From a candidate division WOR-3 bacterium (lineage in GTDB: Bacteria > Hydrothermota > Hydrothermia > Hydrothermales > JAJRUZ01), in assembly GCA_039804025.1 (NCBI GenBank), contig JBDRZP010000001.1, forward strand, positions 1 through 64,000: a stretch of 64,000 bases of DNA, given 5' to 3'. Shown piece by piece: positions 8,234 to 19,846 of the stretch. The notes beneath the pieces are model-generated. The model made no database searches. It saw nothing but the letters and a program-made list of their open reading frames with translations, and was not told the origin of the DNA. Numbering within the stretch: the stretch's first letter is position 1; each line of letters begins with the position of its first letter. A program made the position numbers and the translations under genes.

Positions 8234-9754
8234 ATGAAAATATTAGTTGTTGATGATGATAAAAATGTCCTTTATACAGTTAGGGCTCTTATTAATTCTT
8301 TAGGTCACTTTGTAGAAACAGTGGATTCTGGAAAAGAAGCTCTTGAAAAACTTTCCTCAGGAATATTTGAGCTTGTTTTTATTGACATAAGAATGCCTGA
8401 GATGGATGGAATTGAACTACTCAAAAGAATTAGAGAGAAAAATATTGATATTATCCCCATAATACTCACTGCCTATGGGGATATGAATGCAGCAATTGAA
8501 GCTCTTAAATTTGGTGCCTATGACTTCCTTGAAAAACCTGTTACAAGAGAAGCATTAAGATTCTCCATAGAAAGATCAATAAAGAGAAAAGAGCTGGAAG
8601 AAAAAAACATAAAATTAAAAGAATATGAGACCCTTTACCTCGTATGGAGTAAATTAATAAATATTCACGACTTTAAAAATCTCCTTGAGGAAATACCCAG
8701 AACAATTTTTGATGCTTTTGAAGAAAAACTAAAAATTTTTTTAATAATATTAAAACCCTTTGAAGAAATATACCAGTTTCCTGTAGATTCTGAATATGAC
8801 CTCAAAATTTTAAAAGAACTTCTTGATACTAATACTCAAATTAAAAACGAAGGCTTAACAAAAATTTTAAAGATAAAGGATACCGAGCTAATGGCAAAAT
8901 ATTTTATACCTGAAAAAGACCTTTTCTTTATTATTGCTGCAGAAATAAAGGAAAAATTAAAAAAGGAAGAAATTTTAAAGAAGTTTGAATTTCTGTGCAA
9001 TAATGTTTCCATTCTGATTACAAAAAATTTTCTCTCCTATAAATTAAATGAAGCTCTTGAAAAACTGCATAATCTTCATCTTCATGTAATTAAAACTGGT
9101 TCAAGTAGTTTAATGATAGAGGTTGGTTATGAACTATTTAACGCCATTAAAAATCCTATAAAAAATATTGAAAGTAAAATTCAAATCATCAAAGAAAGGG
9201 TAAAAGATTTGCCTTTATATTATTTAATAGATGATTTAGAGAAAAATGTTTTTGAATTAAAAGAACATTTTAAATTAATAGACCATACCCTTGAATTTTC
9301 AAAATTTGAAATTAAAAAAGTAAATATTGATGAAATTATTGGTCTTTCTTATATGACCCTGAATGAAAGAATAAAAGCGAAAAATATAGGTTTTAGAAGA
9401 AAGGGAGAAGAAAATTTAACCGTAAAAGCAAATCCAGCGGCTCTTGAAATATCACTCATCCACATAATCCTCAATTCCATAGATGCTCTTGAATTTGGAG
9501 GAGAAATAATTGTGGAAACTGAAAGAGAAAAAGATTATGTGAGGATTTCAGTTATTGACAATGGGATAGGAATAGATGAAGAAATAATTGACAAGATATT
9601 CAATCCATTCTTTACAACTAAAAGAGAAACAGGTGGAACAGGACTGGGTTTAACTTTATCAAAATGGTTAATTGAAAGAATGGAGGGGAATATAAAAGTT
9701 GAAAGTAAAAAGGGGCTCGGGACAAAAGTACATATATATTTAAAATCTGAATGA
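8234..9754 (+). CDS. Hybrid receiver-histidine-kinase-like protein lacking the H-box His
   Basis: N-terminal receiver domain with acidic pocket DDD (7-9), phospho-acceptor D51 and K101. A middle segment (about 125-270) is predicted to be helical/GAF-like. The C-terminus is a GHKL ATPase with N-box (HIILNSIDALE, N414), G1 (DNGIGID, 442-448) and G2 (GGTGLGL, 467-473). At the dimerisation helix the usual H-E-[IL]-[RK]-N-P-L reads N303-A-I-K-N-P-I, so the phospho-acceptor His is Asn. It may be a receiver-controlled pseudokinase or phosphatase, or phosphorylate in trans. It is followed with an ATGA overlap by an NtrC-type regulator, its presumed partner. Confidence 0.85.
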   Translation: MKILVVDDDKNVLYTVRALINSLGHFVETVDSGKEALEKLSSGIFELVFIDIRMPEMDGIELLKRIREKNIDIIPIILTAYGDMNAAIEALKFGAYDFLEKPVTREALRFSIERSIKRKELEEKNIKLKEYETLYLVWSKLINIHDFKNLLEEIPRTIFDAFEEKLKIFLIILKPFEEIYQFPVDSEYDLKILKELLDTNTQIKNEGLTKILKIKDTELMAKYFIPEKDLFFIIAAEIKEKLKKEEILKKFEFLCNNVSILITKNFLSYKLNEALEKLHNLHLHVIKTGSSSLMIEVGYELFNAIKNPIKNIESKIQIIKERVKDLPLYYLIDDLEKNVFELKEHFKLIDHTLEFSKFEIKKVNIDEIIGLSYMTLNERIKAKNIGFRRKGEENLTVKANPAALEISLIHIILNSIDALEFGGEIIVETEREKDYVRISVIDNGIGIDEEIIDKIFNPFFTTKRETGGTGLGLTLSKWLIERMEGNIKVESKKGLGTKVHIYLKSE

Positions 9755-11106
9755 AAAAAATTTTATGTATTGAAGATGATGAAAATGTTCTTTTTTATCT
9801 TGAGAATTTACTGAAAAATTACGACTATGAACCTGTATGTTTTAGTGATCCTTTAAAAGCATTAGATTATTTAAAAAATTGTGAAGAAGAATTTCCAGTT
9901 ATAATTACAGATGTAAAAATGCCAGAAATCTCAGGTCTTGAACTCCTTGAAGAAATAAAGAAAATGGGAATAAAATCAAGTGTTTTGGTTATAACTGCTT
10001 ACGCAGAAGTTGAGGATGCTGTCAAGGCTATGCGAATGGGAGCAACCTCTTATCTTAAAAAACCTTTAAAAAGTGAGGAATTAATTGTCAATATAGAAAA
10101 AGCTATTATAGAGTACAAAAATAAAATCGAAATAGAAAATTTAAAGGAAAGAATAAGAGAATTAAGAGAGCTTGAAAGTCTAAATTTAAGATCAATTAAA
10201 ATGAAAAATATTTTAAGAATTTTAAAAAAGGCTGCTAAATCTGACTCACCAATATACATTACCGGAGAAAGTGGTACTGGTAAAGAAGTTTTAGCAAGAT
10301 TTATTCATGAAAATTCAAATAGAAAAAATGGTCCATTCTTTGCCATTGATTGTGGTTCAATTCCTGAAACTCTTTTTGAAAATGAACTTTTTGGTCATGT
10401 AAAAGGAGCATTCACAGGCGCCACTGTCCTTAAAAAGGGAATTTTAGAAATGGCAGATGGTGGAACAGTATTTTTTGATGAATTAACAAATATGCCACTT
10501 AATGTACAGGCAAAATTGCTGAGGGTTTTAGAAACAAAAGAATTTTTACCTCTTGGTTCATCCACATATAAAAAAACAGACATAAGAATAATCGCTGCTT
10601 CTGTTATTAACCCTGAAAAAGCCTTAAAAGAAGGAAAATTAAGAGAAGACCTTTTTTATAGACTCAAGGTATTTGTAATAGAAATCCCACCTTTGAGAGA
10701 GAGAAAAGAAGATATTTTACCCCTTGCAAGTTTCTTTTTAGAAGAACTTGAAAAAAAATACAAAAAGAAAATAAGGGGGTTTTCAAAAGAAGCTATAGAT
10801 ATTTTATTAAATTATTCATTCCCAGGTAATATAAGAGAATTAAAAAACATAATTGAACATGCCTATATAATATGTGAAAAGGATAAAATTGAAGCACAAC
10901 ATTTACCGATAAAAACTGAAATCACTCTCAATTATGATACAAATCTTGAATACAAAAAAGCAAAGGAAATTTTTGAAAAAAATTATCTTTTAAATTTACT
11001 GAAAAATACAGGGTACAATATCCAAAAAGCTGCAGAAATATCAGGACTTTCAAGACAGATGATCTATGAAAAAATTAAGAAATATAAAATTGAATTAGAC
11101 AAATAA
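9751..11106 (+). CDS. NtrC-family sigma-54-dependent response regulator
   Basis: Receiver domain with D54 and K104, then an AAA+ domain with Walker A GESGTGKE (172-179), the sigma-54-contacting loop GAFTGA (219-224) and Walker B FFDE (241-244), then a Fis-type helix-turn-helix (IQKAAEISGLSRQMIYEKIKK). All elements for enhancer-dependent activation of RNA polymerase with sigma-54 are present, so an rpoN gene is expected elsewhere. It overlaps the kinase-like gene by four bases (ATGA), supporting a dedicated pair. I found no convincing -24/-12 promoter in the window for its targets. Confidence 0.93.
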   Translation: MKKILCIEDDENVLFYLENLLKNYDYEPVCFSDPLKALDYLKNCEEEFPVIITDVKMPEISGLELLEEIKKMGIKSSVLVITAYAEVEDAVKAMRMGATSYLKKPLKSEELIVNIEKAIIEYKNKIEIENLKERIRELRELESLNLRSIKMKNILRILKKAAKSDSPIYITGESGTGKEVLARFIHENSNRKNGPFFAIDCGSIPETLFENELFGHVKGAFTGATVLKKGILEMADGGTVFFDELTNMPLNVQAKLLRVLETKEFLPLGSSTYKKTDIRIIAASVINPEKALKEGKLREDLFYRLKVFVIEIPPLRERKEDILPLASFFLEELEKKYKKKIRGFSKEAIDILLNYSFPGNIRELKNIIEHAYIICEKDKIEAQHLPIKTEITLNYDTNLEYKKAKEIFEKNYLLNLLKNTGYNIQKAAEISGLSRQMIYEKIKKYKIELDK

Positions 11107-11598
11107 TGTCAAAAATAAAAATTAAAGCCGGATTCTTAAAAGGCAAAAATATATATGTCCCGGATTTCATAAGAACCACTCAGGATAAAGTTAAAAAGGG
11201 TATATTTGACATACTGGGAAATAAAGTTATTAACTCTATTTTTCTTGACCTTTTTGCAGGCTCTGGAAATATAGGTATTGAAGCAATTTCAAGAGGTGCG
11301 AAATTCTGTTATTTTGTTGAAAAATCTCAAAAATGTATTGAAGTTATTAAAAAAAACATAAAGGAATTAAAAATAGAAGATAAAACTAAAATAATAAAAA
11401 TTGATGCTGAAAGATTTGTTAAAAAAAGTGAAGAAAAATTTGATGTAATTTTTGCCGACCCGCCTTATAACTATAAAATAAAAAGAGAATTCATAATTAA
11501 TATTCTCAACATTCTAAACCAGGGAGTATTAATATTTGAAATAAGTAAAAGAAACAAATTAAATGAGATAAATGATTTAATCAAAAGGGAGGTTAATT

Positions 11599-13505
<1,907 letters not shown>

Positions 13506-13506
<1 letters not shown>

Positions 13507-14492
13507 TGGAAAAAGAAAAAATTATAGCAATTTCCTTAAAGGAAAAAAATATTACTCTTGAAAAGTTTTTAAAAGAAGATTTTAAAATTGAAAAAGAATT
13601 TTTAAAAAAAGCAAAGGAAATAATAAAAGATTGTGAGAGGTTGGGTATAAAAATATTAACAATATTTGATAATCAATACCCAGAAGAATTAAAGAGATGT
13701 CCTATTCCTCCTCTTGTTATTTATATGAAAGGGAAAATTAGCACTCTTAAAAAAAGAAAAATAGGAATAATAGGAACAAGAAAACCCACAAAATATGGTA
13801 GAGAGGTTGCTCTTGAGTTTTCTAAAAAATTATCTGAAAAAGGAGTTGTGATTGTAAGTGGAGGAGCAAGGGGAATTGATACAATAGCCCATCTCGGAGC
13901 AATTGAAGCAGGAGGAGAAACAATATGTATCTTTGGTTCAGGTCTTAATGTTTTCTATCCACCTGAAAATATAAAAATATTCAAGAAAATAGAGGAAAAT
14001 GGAAGTTTAATTTCTGAATATCCTCCTGATACAAAACCCTTTGCCTATAATTTTCCTATGCGTAATAGAATAATAGCTGCTTTATCTGAAGCATTACTTA
14101 TTGTTGAAGCTGGAGAAAAATCAGGAACATTTATAACAGTAAAATGGGCACTTGATATGGGTAAGGAAATTTTTGCAATACCTGGAGAAATTTACTCTCC
14201 CAAAAGTAGAGGACCAAATTTCCTCATAAAACAAGGCGCAATCCTTGTAACAGATCCTTCAGAAATTCTTGAATATCTCGGAATTGAAGAAAAAGCAGAA
14301 AAAGAAGAAATAAAACTTGAAGGTAAAGAAAAGGAAATTTTTGAATTCCTTAAAGAGAATGGAAGAAAAAGTATAGACGAGATAAGGGAAAAAATCAAAA
14401 TTGAAACTGGAGAGCTGATTTCCATTTTAATTAATCTTGAAATAAAGGGAATTATAAGAAATGAGGGAAGCGGTTTTTATTCAATAAAATAA
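13506..14492 (+). CDS. dprA: DNA-processing protein DprA
   Basis: Rossmann-like SMF domain with IGIIGTRKPTKYGREVA, the phosphate-binding VSGGARGIDTIAHLGAI, FPMRNRIIAALSEALLIVEA and SGTFITVKWALDMGKE, then a C-terminal winged helix (from ~275, IFEFLKENGRKSIDEIREK). DprA binds incoming single-stranded DNA and loads RecA during natural transformation. A helix-hairpin-helix barrel protein in the same window could be part of an uptake route, but no other competence genes are seen here. 328 residues, complete. Confidence 0.95.
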
Positions 14493-14500
14493 AATTTTTT

Positions 14501-15895
14501 TTAAGGCATATATATCCAGATAACATCCTTTTTTATACTGGATAAATACTCTTTAACTGTATCTTTTTTACCTTTAATTTCAAAAAGGTAAGGGATACCG
14601 GGTTTTATTTTATAATCAATAGAATCAGAACCTATTAAGTTTTTATTTATAAATACCCTCCCTTTTCCCCTGAAGTGAAAACTTGTGCTATCTCCTTCTT
14701 TAAAGGGAATTTCAATTACTTTTTTTTCTCTCAATTTTAAATAAAAAATTCCCCTGTAAAGATAAAAGGGAGCTAAAACTTTTATTTCCACTCTTCCGGG
14801 TGGAATACTTCCCTTAAAGGGAAGTAAAACCAATTCATTATTAATTTTACATACTTTTACATCAAAGGAAGATTTTATTTCAAGAGAAGGGTAAAAGAAT
14901 TTTTTATAAAAATAAAAAGAAAAAATTAAAAAAATCAAAAATAAACACATAAATAAGGGTATCAAAATTTTCGTGAGTCCTTTTTCCTTTTTCTCCACTT
15001 TTTTTTCCTTTAATCCTTTAAGTGTTTTTGTTTCAAAAATTTTTATTTTTTCTTCTATGTAATCCCTTATAATTTCATCTCCCTCTAAAATTTTTCTTTC
15101 ACCAACTATTTTCAAAATATCCTTTTTAAATTCTGAGGCATTTTTATATCTCTTTTCAGGATTTTTAGAAAGACTCTTTTTTAAAATTTTTTTAATATTA
15201 TTTTTAACCCCTTTAAAAATTTTTCTTGAAAAATCTGGATTTTCTCTTTCTATTTTAATTAAAATCTGCGTGGTATCTTTTCCTGTAAAAGCTTTTTTTC
15301 CTGTAATCATCTCATAAAGAGTACATCCAAGAGAAAATATATCTGATGAAGGAGATAATTTCTCTCCCTTTACCTGCTCAGGGGACATATAAAAGGGTGT
15401 CCCAATTACAACACCTGGTTGAGTAATTTCAGGAGAATCCTTTGCCTTAGCTATTCCAAAATCTGTTAATTTAACAAAACCTTCTTTTGAAATCAATATA
15501 TTAGAGGGTTTTATATCCCTATGAATTATGCCTTTTTTATGAATGTAATCAAGAACTTCAAGAACCTTGTAAGTTATAATTAAGGCAACCTCAGGGTCAA
15601 TTTTTTCGCTTATTTCTATTAACTTTGAAAGATCATAACCATCAACCCATTCATATACTACTATTATTTTATTTTCCTTTTCAAAAATTTCATAAATTTT
15701 AACAGCACAAGGATGATCAATTGAGGCACATGTTTTTGCTTCTTCATTAAATCTTAAAACTAAATCTTCAGGAAAATCTTTTGAGATTAACTTTATAAGA
15801 CAATATCTATTTAAAGATTTGTTAAATACTTTATAAACTTCTGTAAAATTATCTTTTTTTAACTCTGATACAATTTCATATTTCCCAATTTTCAT
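14501..15895 (-). CDS. Membrane Ser/Thr protein kinase, Gly-poor ATP loop
   Basis: PknB-type kinase with catalytic Lys (K35), HRDIKPSN (125-132), DFG (145-147) and activation segment ending MSPEQ. The Gly-rich loop, usually GxGxxG, reads ELKKDNFTEVYKV with no glycine, which is unusual. Residues ~312-338 form one membrane helix. The ~125-residue external part has beta strands with a PEGA-like element (GRGKVFINK-type, here KGRVFINKNLIG). It ends 8 bases from convergent dprA and starts one base inside the sugar-transferase gene, so it is last in the minus operon. Likely signals envelope state. Confidence 0.85.
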   Translation of the reverse strand: MKIGKYEIVSELKKDNFTEVYKVFNKSLNRYCLIKLISKDFPEDLVLRFNEEAKTCASIDHPCAVKIYEIFEKENKIIVVYEWVDGYDLSKLIEISEKIDPEVALIITYKVLEVLDYIHKKGIIHRDIKPSNILISKEGFVKLTDFGIAKAKDSPEITQPGVVIGTPFYMSPEQVKGEKLSPSSDIFSLGCTLYEMITGKKAFTGKDTTQILIKIERENPDFSRKIFKGVKNNIKKILKKSLSKNPEKRYKNASEFKKDILKIVGERKILEGDEIIRDYIEEKIKIFETKTLKGLKEKKVEKKEKGLTKILIPLFMCLFLIFLIFSFYFYKKFFYPSLEIKSSFDVKVCKINNELVLLPFKGSIPPGRVEIKVLAPFYLYRGIFYLKLREKKVIEIPFKEGDSTSFHFRGKGRVFINKNLIGSDSIDYKIKPGIPYLFEIKGKKDTVKEYLSSIKKDVIWIYMP

Positions 15896-16494
15896 TAATA
15901 AGCACCATCTTTACTAATTATTGCACCAAAGGTTTTTAAGAGTATTATTAAATCACCTTTTAAAGTTTTTTGCTTTATATAATTCTTATCTATCTCAACT
16001 CTCTCTTTAAAAGTTAATTTATTCCTACCACCAACTTGCCAAGGACCTGTTAAACCAGGTTTTAAGTTAAATATTATTTCATCCTCAGATTCAAAATTTT
16101 CAACTTCTTCAGCCAAGTAAGGTCTTGGTCCAACAAAACTCATTTCACCTTTAAGTATGTTAAAAAGTTGCGGAAGTTCATCAAGACTAAATTTTCTAAG
16201 GTATTTTCCGAATTTTGTTATTCTTGGATCATCATTTTTAAGTTTTCTATACATTTCCCATTCCCTTATAGCTTCTGGATTTTTCTCAAAAAATTCTTTA
16301 AGTCTTTTTTCTCCATCAATATACATTGTCCTGAATTTATAAATATTAAATTTTTTCTTATTTTTTCCTATTCTTTCCTGAACAAAAATAGGTTTACCTT
16401 TACTTTCAAACATAATTATCAAAGAAATGATTACAAAAATCGGCAAAAGAATAATAATTAGGAAAAAAGCAATAATTCTCTCAATTTTCTCCAT
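15895..16494 (-). CDS. Undecaprenyl-phosphate sugar-phosphate transferase (PglC/WcaJ catalytic core)
   Basis: Monotopic phosphoglycosyl transferase core of about 200 residues: one N-terminal hydrophobic helix (residues 8-28), then QERIGKNKKKFNIYKFRTM, SLDELPQLFNILKGEMSFVG(PRPYL) and PGLTGPWQVGGRNK, the family signatures. It transfers a sugar-1-phosphate to the lipid carrier as the first step of a surface glycan. It lacks the multi-spanning N-terminal region of WbaP/WcaJ, so it is the small PglC-like form. Other glycan genes are not adjacent except a galE-like gene 46 kb away. Confidence 0.9.
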   Translation of the reverse strand: MEKIERIIAFFLIIILLPIFVIISLIIMFESKGKPIFVQERIGKNKKKFNIYKFRTMYIDGEKRLKEFFEKNPEAIREWEMYRKLKNDDPRITKFGKYLRKFSLDELPQLFNILKGEMSFVGPRPYLAEEVENFESEDEIIFNLKPGLTGPWQVGGRNKLTFKERVEIDKNYIKQKTLKGDLIILLKTFGAIISKDGAY

Positions 16495-17968
16495 AATCTT
16501 TTAATCTATAAACATAAATACCCATATCTGTACCAACAAAAAGAGTATCCTTTTTGCTATTAAATGTGAAAACAGTTCTTTTTGTAATTGAACTTTCATC
16601 AAAAAAGTGGTCCCATCTATTTTTTTCAATATCATATGTCCAAAAACCATTTTTATAAGTGCCTAAAAAAATTAATTTCTTAAAAATAAAAATTGAATTT
16701 TGAACATAATAGTTAGAAGGATTAAAAGGAACAGGAGGAGGATAAAAAAATTTAAAAGAATCTTCTGATTCTAAAAATTTTAAAAATCCTTTTTCACTCA
16801 TCACCCATATGTTTCCTTCTTTATCTTTTTTTATATCTATAATTTTACCATCAAGAAGTAATTTTTTGTCAAGAACTCTAAAACTTTCATCCTTATCTTT
16901 TTTTATAGCAAAAAGTCCATTCAAAGTCCCAATATATAAAAAATTTTTTGTTATTTCAAGTGTAAATATTTTTTCATTTTTTAAAACATTACTAAAACTT
17001 ACTCCTTCAATATCTGTTATAAAAAGACCCCTTTCCGTAGCGATAATTAAAGAGGGACCCTCAACTAAAATTTTGTAAATAGGAATACCTGTATAAACAT
17101 TTTTTGTTTTAAATTCATTATCCTTGTAAATTACAATTTTTCCATCAGAAGCAAGAATTATAATATCCTTAAAAGAAACTCCACTATAAAAAGTCTCCAC
17201 ATTCAAACCAAAGTGAAATCTTGAGAATCTTTTCCATTCAGATCCTTTCCTCAAAATAATTCCCTTTCTATCATAAAACTCCCCGGTTCCAGCAAATATA
17301 ATTCCATTATTTTCTAATATTTCTATAACTCTTACCTCTCTAAAGCTCGTTCCAGCAACCAGTTTAGAAACATTTCTCCAGAAATCTTTATCATAAACAT
17401 AAACCCCTTCTCCTTTTGTGCATGCATAATAATACTCATTATCCTCACATATAATTTCAAAATTAACTTTTTCTCCATCTTCAGTAAAAATATAAAAAGG
17501 AGCAAGAAATGAAATTTCATTTGAATTAAAATTCTTTACACTTCTTAATCCCCACCAGAAAATTGAATTTTCATCTTTATCTGTTTCTATCATTGAATAT
17601 TTATCAAATCTTTTGATAGTATTATTGAATTCTATTTTTATAGTTGATGGTGTTAGAGAAAAAGAGGTTGCATTGGGGAAAAAACCCTTTTTTATGTAAT
17701 ATTGAGGCGATCCATTATAAAAAGAAATAAATTCTCCATCATTAAAAAGAACATAGATTTCTCCTGTAAAAGGATCTGGGAATACAAAACGAGGGGATTT
17801 TTCAAGAATTATTCCCTTTTTAAACTTAAAGCTATATTTATCAAAAATTCCTATCCCCTCTTTGGAAGTTACATATATAAACCTGTCATCACTTGCAACA
17901 AAAATTGGGTTTAAAAGGGAAGGAATTTCATTTATTTTATAAAGTAAGTAAAATAATAAAATTATCAA
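16481..17968 (-). CDS. Predicted beta-propeller protein
   Basis: An N-terminal hydrophobic stretch (MIILLFYLLY) suggests export or anchoring. The body has repeated ~40-residue units of the two-component-regulator-propeller type, such as GVYVYDKDFWRNVSKL, GLFITDIEGVSF, GLFAIKKDKDE, GNIWVMSEKGFLKF and GIYVYRLKD. No kinase or output domain follows, and no C-terminal sorting domain. It is in an operon between nnr (4-base overlap) and the sugar-phosphate transferase (14-base overlap). Confidence 0.6.
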   Translation of the reverse strand: MIILLFYLLYKINEIPSLLNPIFVASDDRFIYVTSKEGIGIFDKYSFKFKKGIILEKSPRFVFPDPFTGEIYVLFNDGEFISFYNGSPQYYIKKGFFPNATSFSLTPSTIKIEFNNTIKRFDKYSMIETDKDENSIFWWGLRSVKNFNSNEISFLAPFYIFTEDGEKVNFEIICEDNEYYYACTKGEGVYVYDKDFWRNVSKLVAGTSFREVRVIEILENNGIIFAGTGEFYDRKGIILRKGSEWKRFSRFHFGLNVETFYSGVSFKDIIILASDGKIVIYKDNEFKTKNVYTGIPIYKILVEGPSLIIATERGLFITDIEGVSFSNVLKNEKIFTLEITKNFLYIGTLNGLFAIKKDKDESFRVLDKKLLLDGKIIDIKKDKEGNIWVMSEKGFLKFLESEDSFKFFYPPPVPFNPSNYYVQNSIFIFKKLIFLGTYKNGFWTYDIEKNRWDHFFDESSITKRTVFTFNSKKDTLFVGTDMGIYVYRLKDYGEN

Positions 17969-19539
17969 ATAAGTGGCAATATTTTTCTTGTTAAACCTAT
18001 TTTTTCTTCATCAAATTTGAAATTAAAGGCAGAAGGAATTTCTTCCAGTATATCACCAGCTAAAAGAGAATAAATGCCTTTTTTTAAGGCAGCAATATCA
18101 CCTGCAAGGGAATGTAAAAATACACCCAATCTTGCAGCTCTTTCTGGAGGCAAACCTTGTGCCCATAATCCAGCTATTAAACCTGTCAAAACATCACCTG
18201 AACCACCTGTTGCCATTCCAGGATTTCCAAGTGGACAGATAAAGGTTCCGTAAGTTGAAGAAATTATAGTGGGAGCCCCTTTCAAAACCACAACTATATC
18301 ATATAGAATTGAAACATTTTCAGCCACCTCTATTCTTTTTTTATCCACTTCCTCTGAACTTTTATTTCCAATAAATAAACTCATTTCTCCTGGATGTGGA
18401 GTTATGATTGTTGCTTCTTTTCTTTCCTTTAAAATTTCCTTATTATCTTTTAATAAAACAATACCATCTGCATCAATTAAAACTTTTTTATCTTTTATTT
18501 TTTCAAGGAATTCAATTACAAAATTTTTCGTATCTTCACTTCTTAAAATTCCTGGACCAAAGGCAACAACATCAATTTTTTCAAGATAATCAAGAATTGG
18601 ATTTAAAGACTTTGTAAAAAGTCTTCCATTTTTTGATGGTAAAGGAATTTTAACTGCTTCAATTAAATTTGACTCAATTGAAGGATATATATCTTCAGGA
18701 AAAGCAGTGAAAACAAGACCCGCACCCGCATAATAAGCTGCTTTTGAAGCAAGATAAACTGCTCCCCCATACCCTTTAGAACCACCTAAAATTAAAACTC
18801 TTCCGCATTTACCCTTATGAACATTTTTTTCTCTCTTAGGGAGAAAAGGATAAACATCTTCAGGATATATAACCCTTCTTCTTATTTCTTCAGAGAAAAA
18901 TTTTGGAATACCTATATCTGCAAGATAAAGCATTCCTGTTTTTTCTCTACCAGGATAAAGAAAATGACCAAGTTTTGGAAAAGCAAAGGTAACTGTAAAA
19001 TCAGCTTCTGGAACTACATGCTCTGCATCACCTGTTTCACCATCCACACCTGATGGTATATCAACTGACACAAATTTTCCTCTTCTTTCTTTTAAAAGTC
19101 CAAAAAGCAATTTAATCTCTTTGGGCAATTCTCCTTTAAAACCTGTACCAAATAAGGCATCTACCACAACATCCGCTGATAAAAGATCAAATTTGAGTTC
19201 AGGGTCATTCAGATTTATAACTTTAATCCTTGCTTTTAGGAGTTCAAGAAGACGAAAATGGTATAAAGAATCTCCTTTTAATTCCTCTGGCTTACCTAAA
19301 AGATAAATACTTACATCTTTTCCTCTGTTCAAAAAATACCTCGCAATTACAAAACCATCGCCCCCATTATTACCCTTACCACATAGAACAGTAATTTTGT
19401 CACAACTTGGAATTTTATTTATTATCAAATCAAAAACAGATCTTCCAGCATTCTCCATTAAAATTTTACCCTCCAGCCCAAATTCTTCTATAGTTCTATT
19501 ATCAATTTTTTTCATTTCTTCAGGTGATACCACAAACAT
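17965..19539 (-). CDS. nnr: Bifunctional NAD(P)H-hydrate epimerase/dehydratase
   Basis: Repairs hydrated NAD(P)H. The N-terminal YjeF-type epimerase (1-~215) shows CGKGNNGGDGFVIAR, DALFGTGF and VDIPSGVDGETG. The C-terminal ADP-dependent dehydratase has LGGSKGYGGAVYLASKAA, ITPHPGEMS and GNPGMATGGSGDVLTGLIAG. Both halves look complete, total 524 residues. A clear AAAGGAGG lies before the ATG. Confidence 0.95.
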   Translation of the reverse strand: MFVVSPEEMKKIDNRTIEEFGLEGKILMENAGRSVFDLIINKIPSCDKITVLCGKGNNGGDGFVIARYFLNRGKDVSIYLLGKPEELKGDSLYHFRLLELLKARIKVINLNDPELKFDLLSADVVVDALFGTGFKGELPKEIKLLFGLLKERRGKFVSVDIPSGVDGETGDAEHVVPEADFTVTFAFPKLGHFLYPGREKTGMLYLADIGIPKFFSEEIRRRVIYPEDVYPFLPKREKNVHKGKCGRVLILGGSKGYGGAVYLASKAAYYAGAGLVFTAFPEDIYPSIESNLIEAVKIPLPSKNGRLFTKSLNPILDYLEKIDVVAFGPGILRSEDTKNFVIEFLEKIKDKKVLIDADGIVLLKDNKEILKERKEATIITPHPGEMSLFIGNKSSEEVDKKRIEVAENVSILYDIVVVLKGAPTIISSTYGTFICPLGNPGMATGGSGDVLTGLIAGLWAQGLPPERAARLGVFLHSLAGDIAALKKGIYSLLAGDILEEIPSAFNFKFDEEKIGLTRKILPLI

Positions 19540-19570
19540 GGTTGCCTCCTTTATAAAAATTTATAAAAAT

Positions 19571-19846
19571 TTAAATGGGTTTTTGCAAGGGGTTTGCCAT
19601 CCAGATTTCCTTACATCTAACACATAATATAAATTTCTTTTTTTCATAAATACTCTCTAAAAGTTCATCTTCAGTGTATGGTTCAGTATCCTTTAAAATC
19701 TCTTCCATACTCTCCTCTGTTTCTTTAATAACTCCATCAAAACCAGCTTTACATATTATTTCAATTTCATAAAAATCTCCACCTTCTTCTATAATTTTTC
19801 CACATTTTTCACATATATTTTTACTTTTCCACATATTTAAAAACAT
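19571..19846 (-). CDS. Small two-CxxC (zinc-ribbon-like) protein
   Basis: 91 residues, or 87 if it starts at the second ATG (MWKSKN, 19834). CEKCGK near the N-terminus and CVRCKE near the C-terminus form a C-x2-C ... C-x2-C pair separated by an acidic linker, as expected for a zinc ribbon. It overlaps the end of ctpA and sits before nnr in the minus operon. Family not recognised. Confidence 0.55.
   Translation of the reverse strand: MFLNMWKSKNICEKCGKIIEEGGDFYEIEIICKAGFDGVIKETEESMEEILKDTEPYTEDELLESIYEKKKFILCVRCKEIWMANPLQKPI

Noticed and set aside
14493-14500. Bidirectional terminator between dprA and the kinase gene
   Set aside because: Only an 8-base AT-rich gap with no stem; the same is true at 7217-7220, 30949-30960 and 44874.
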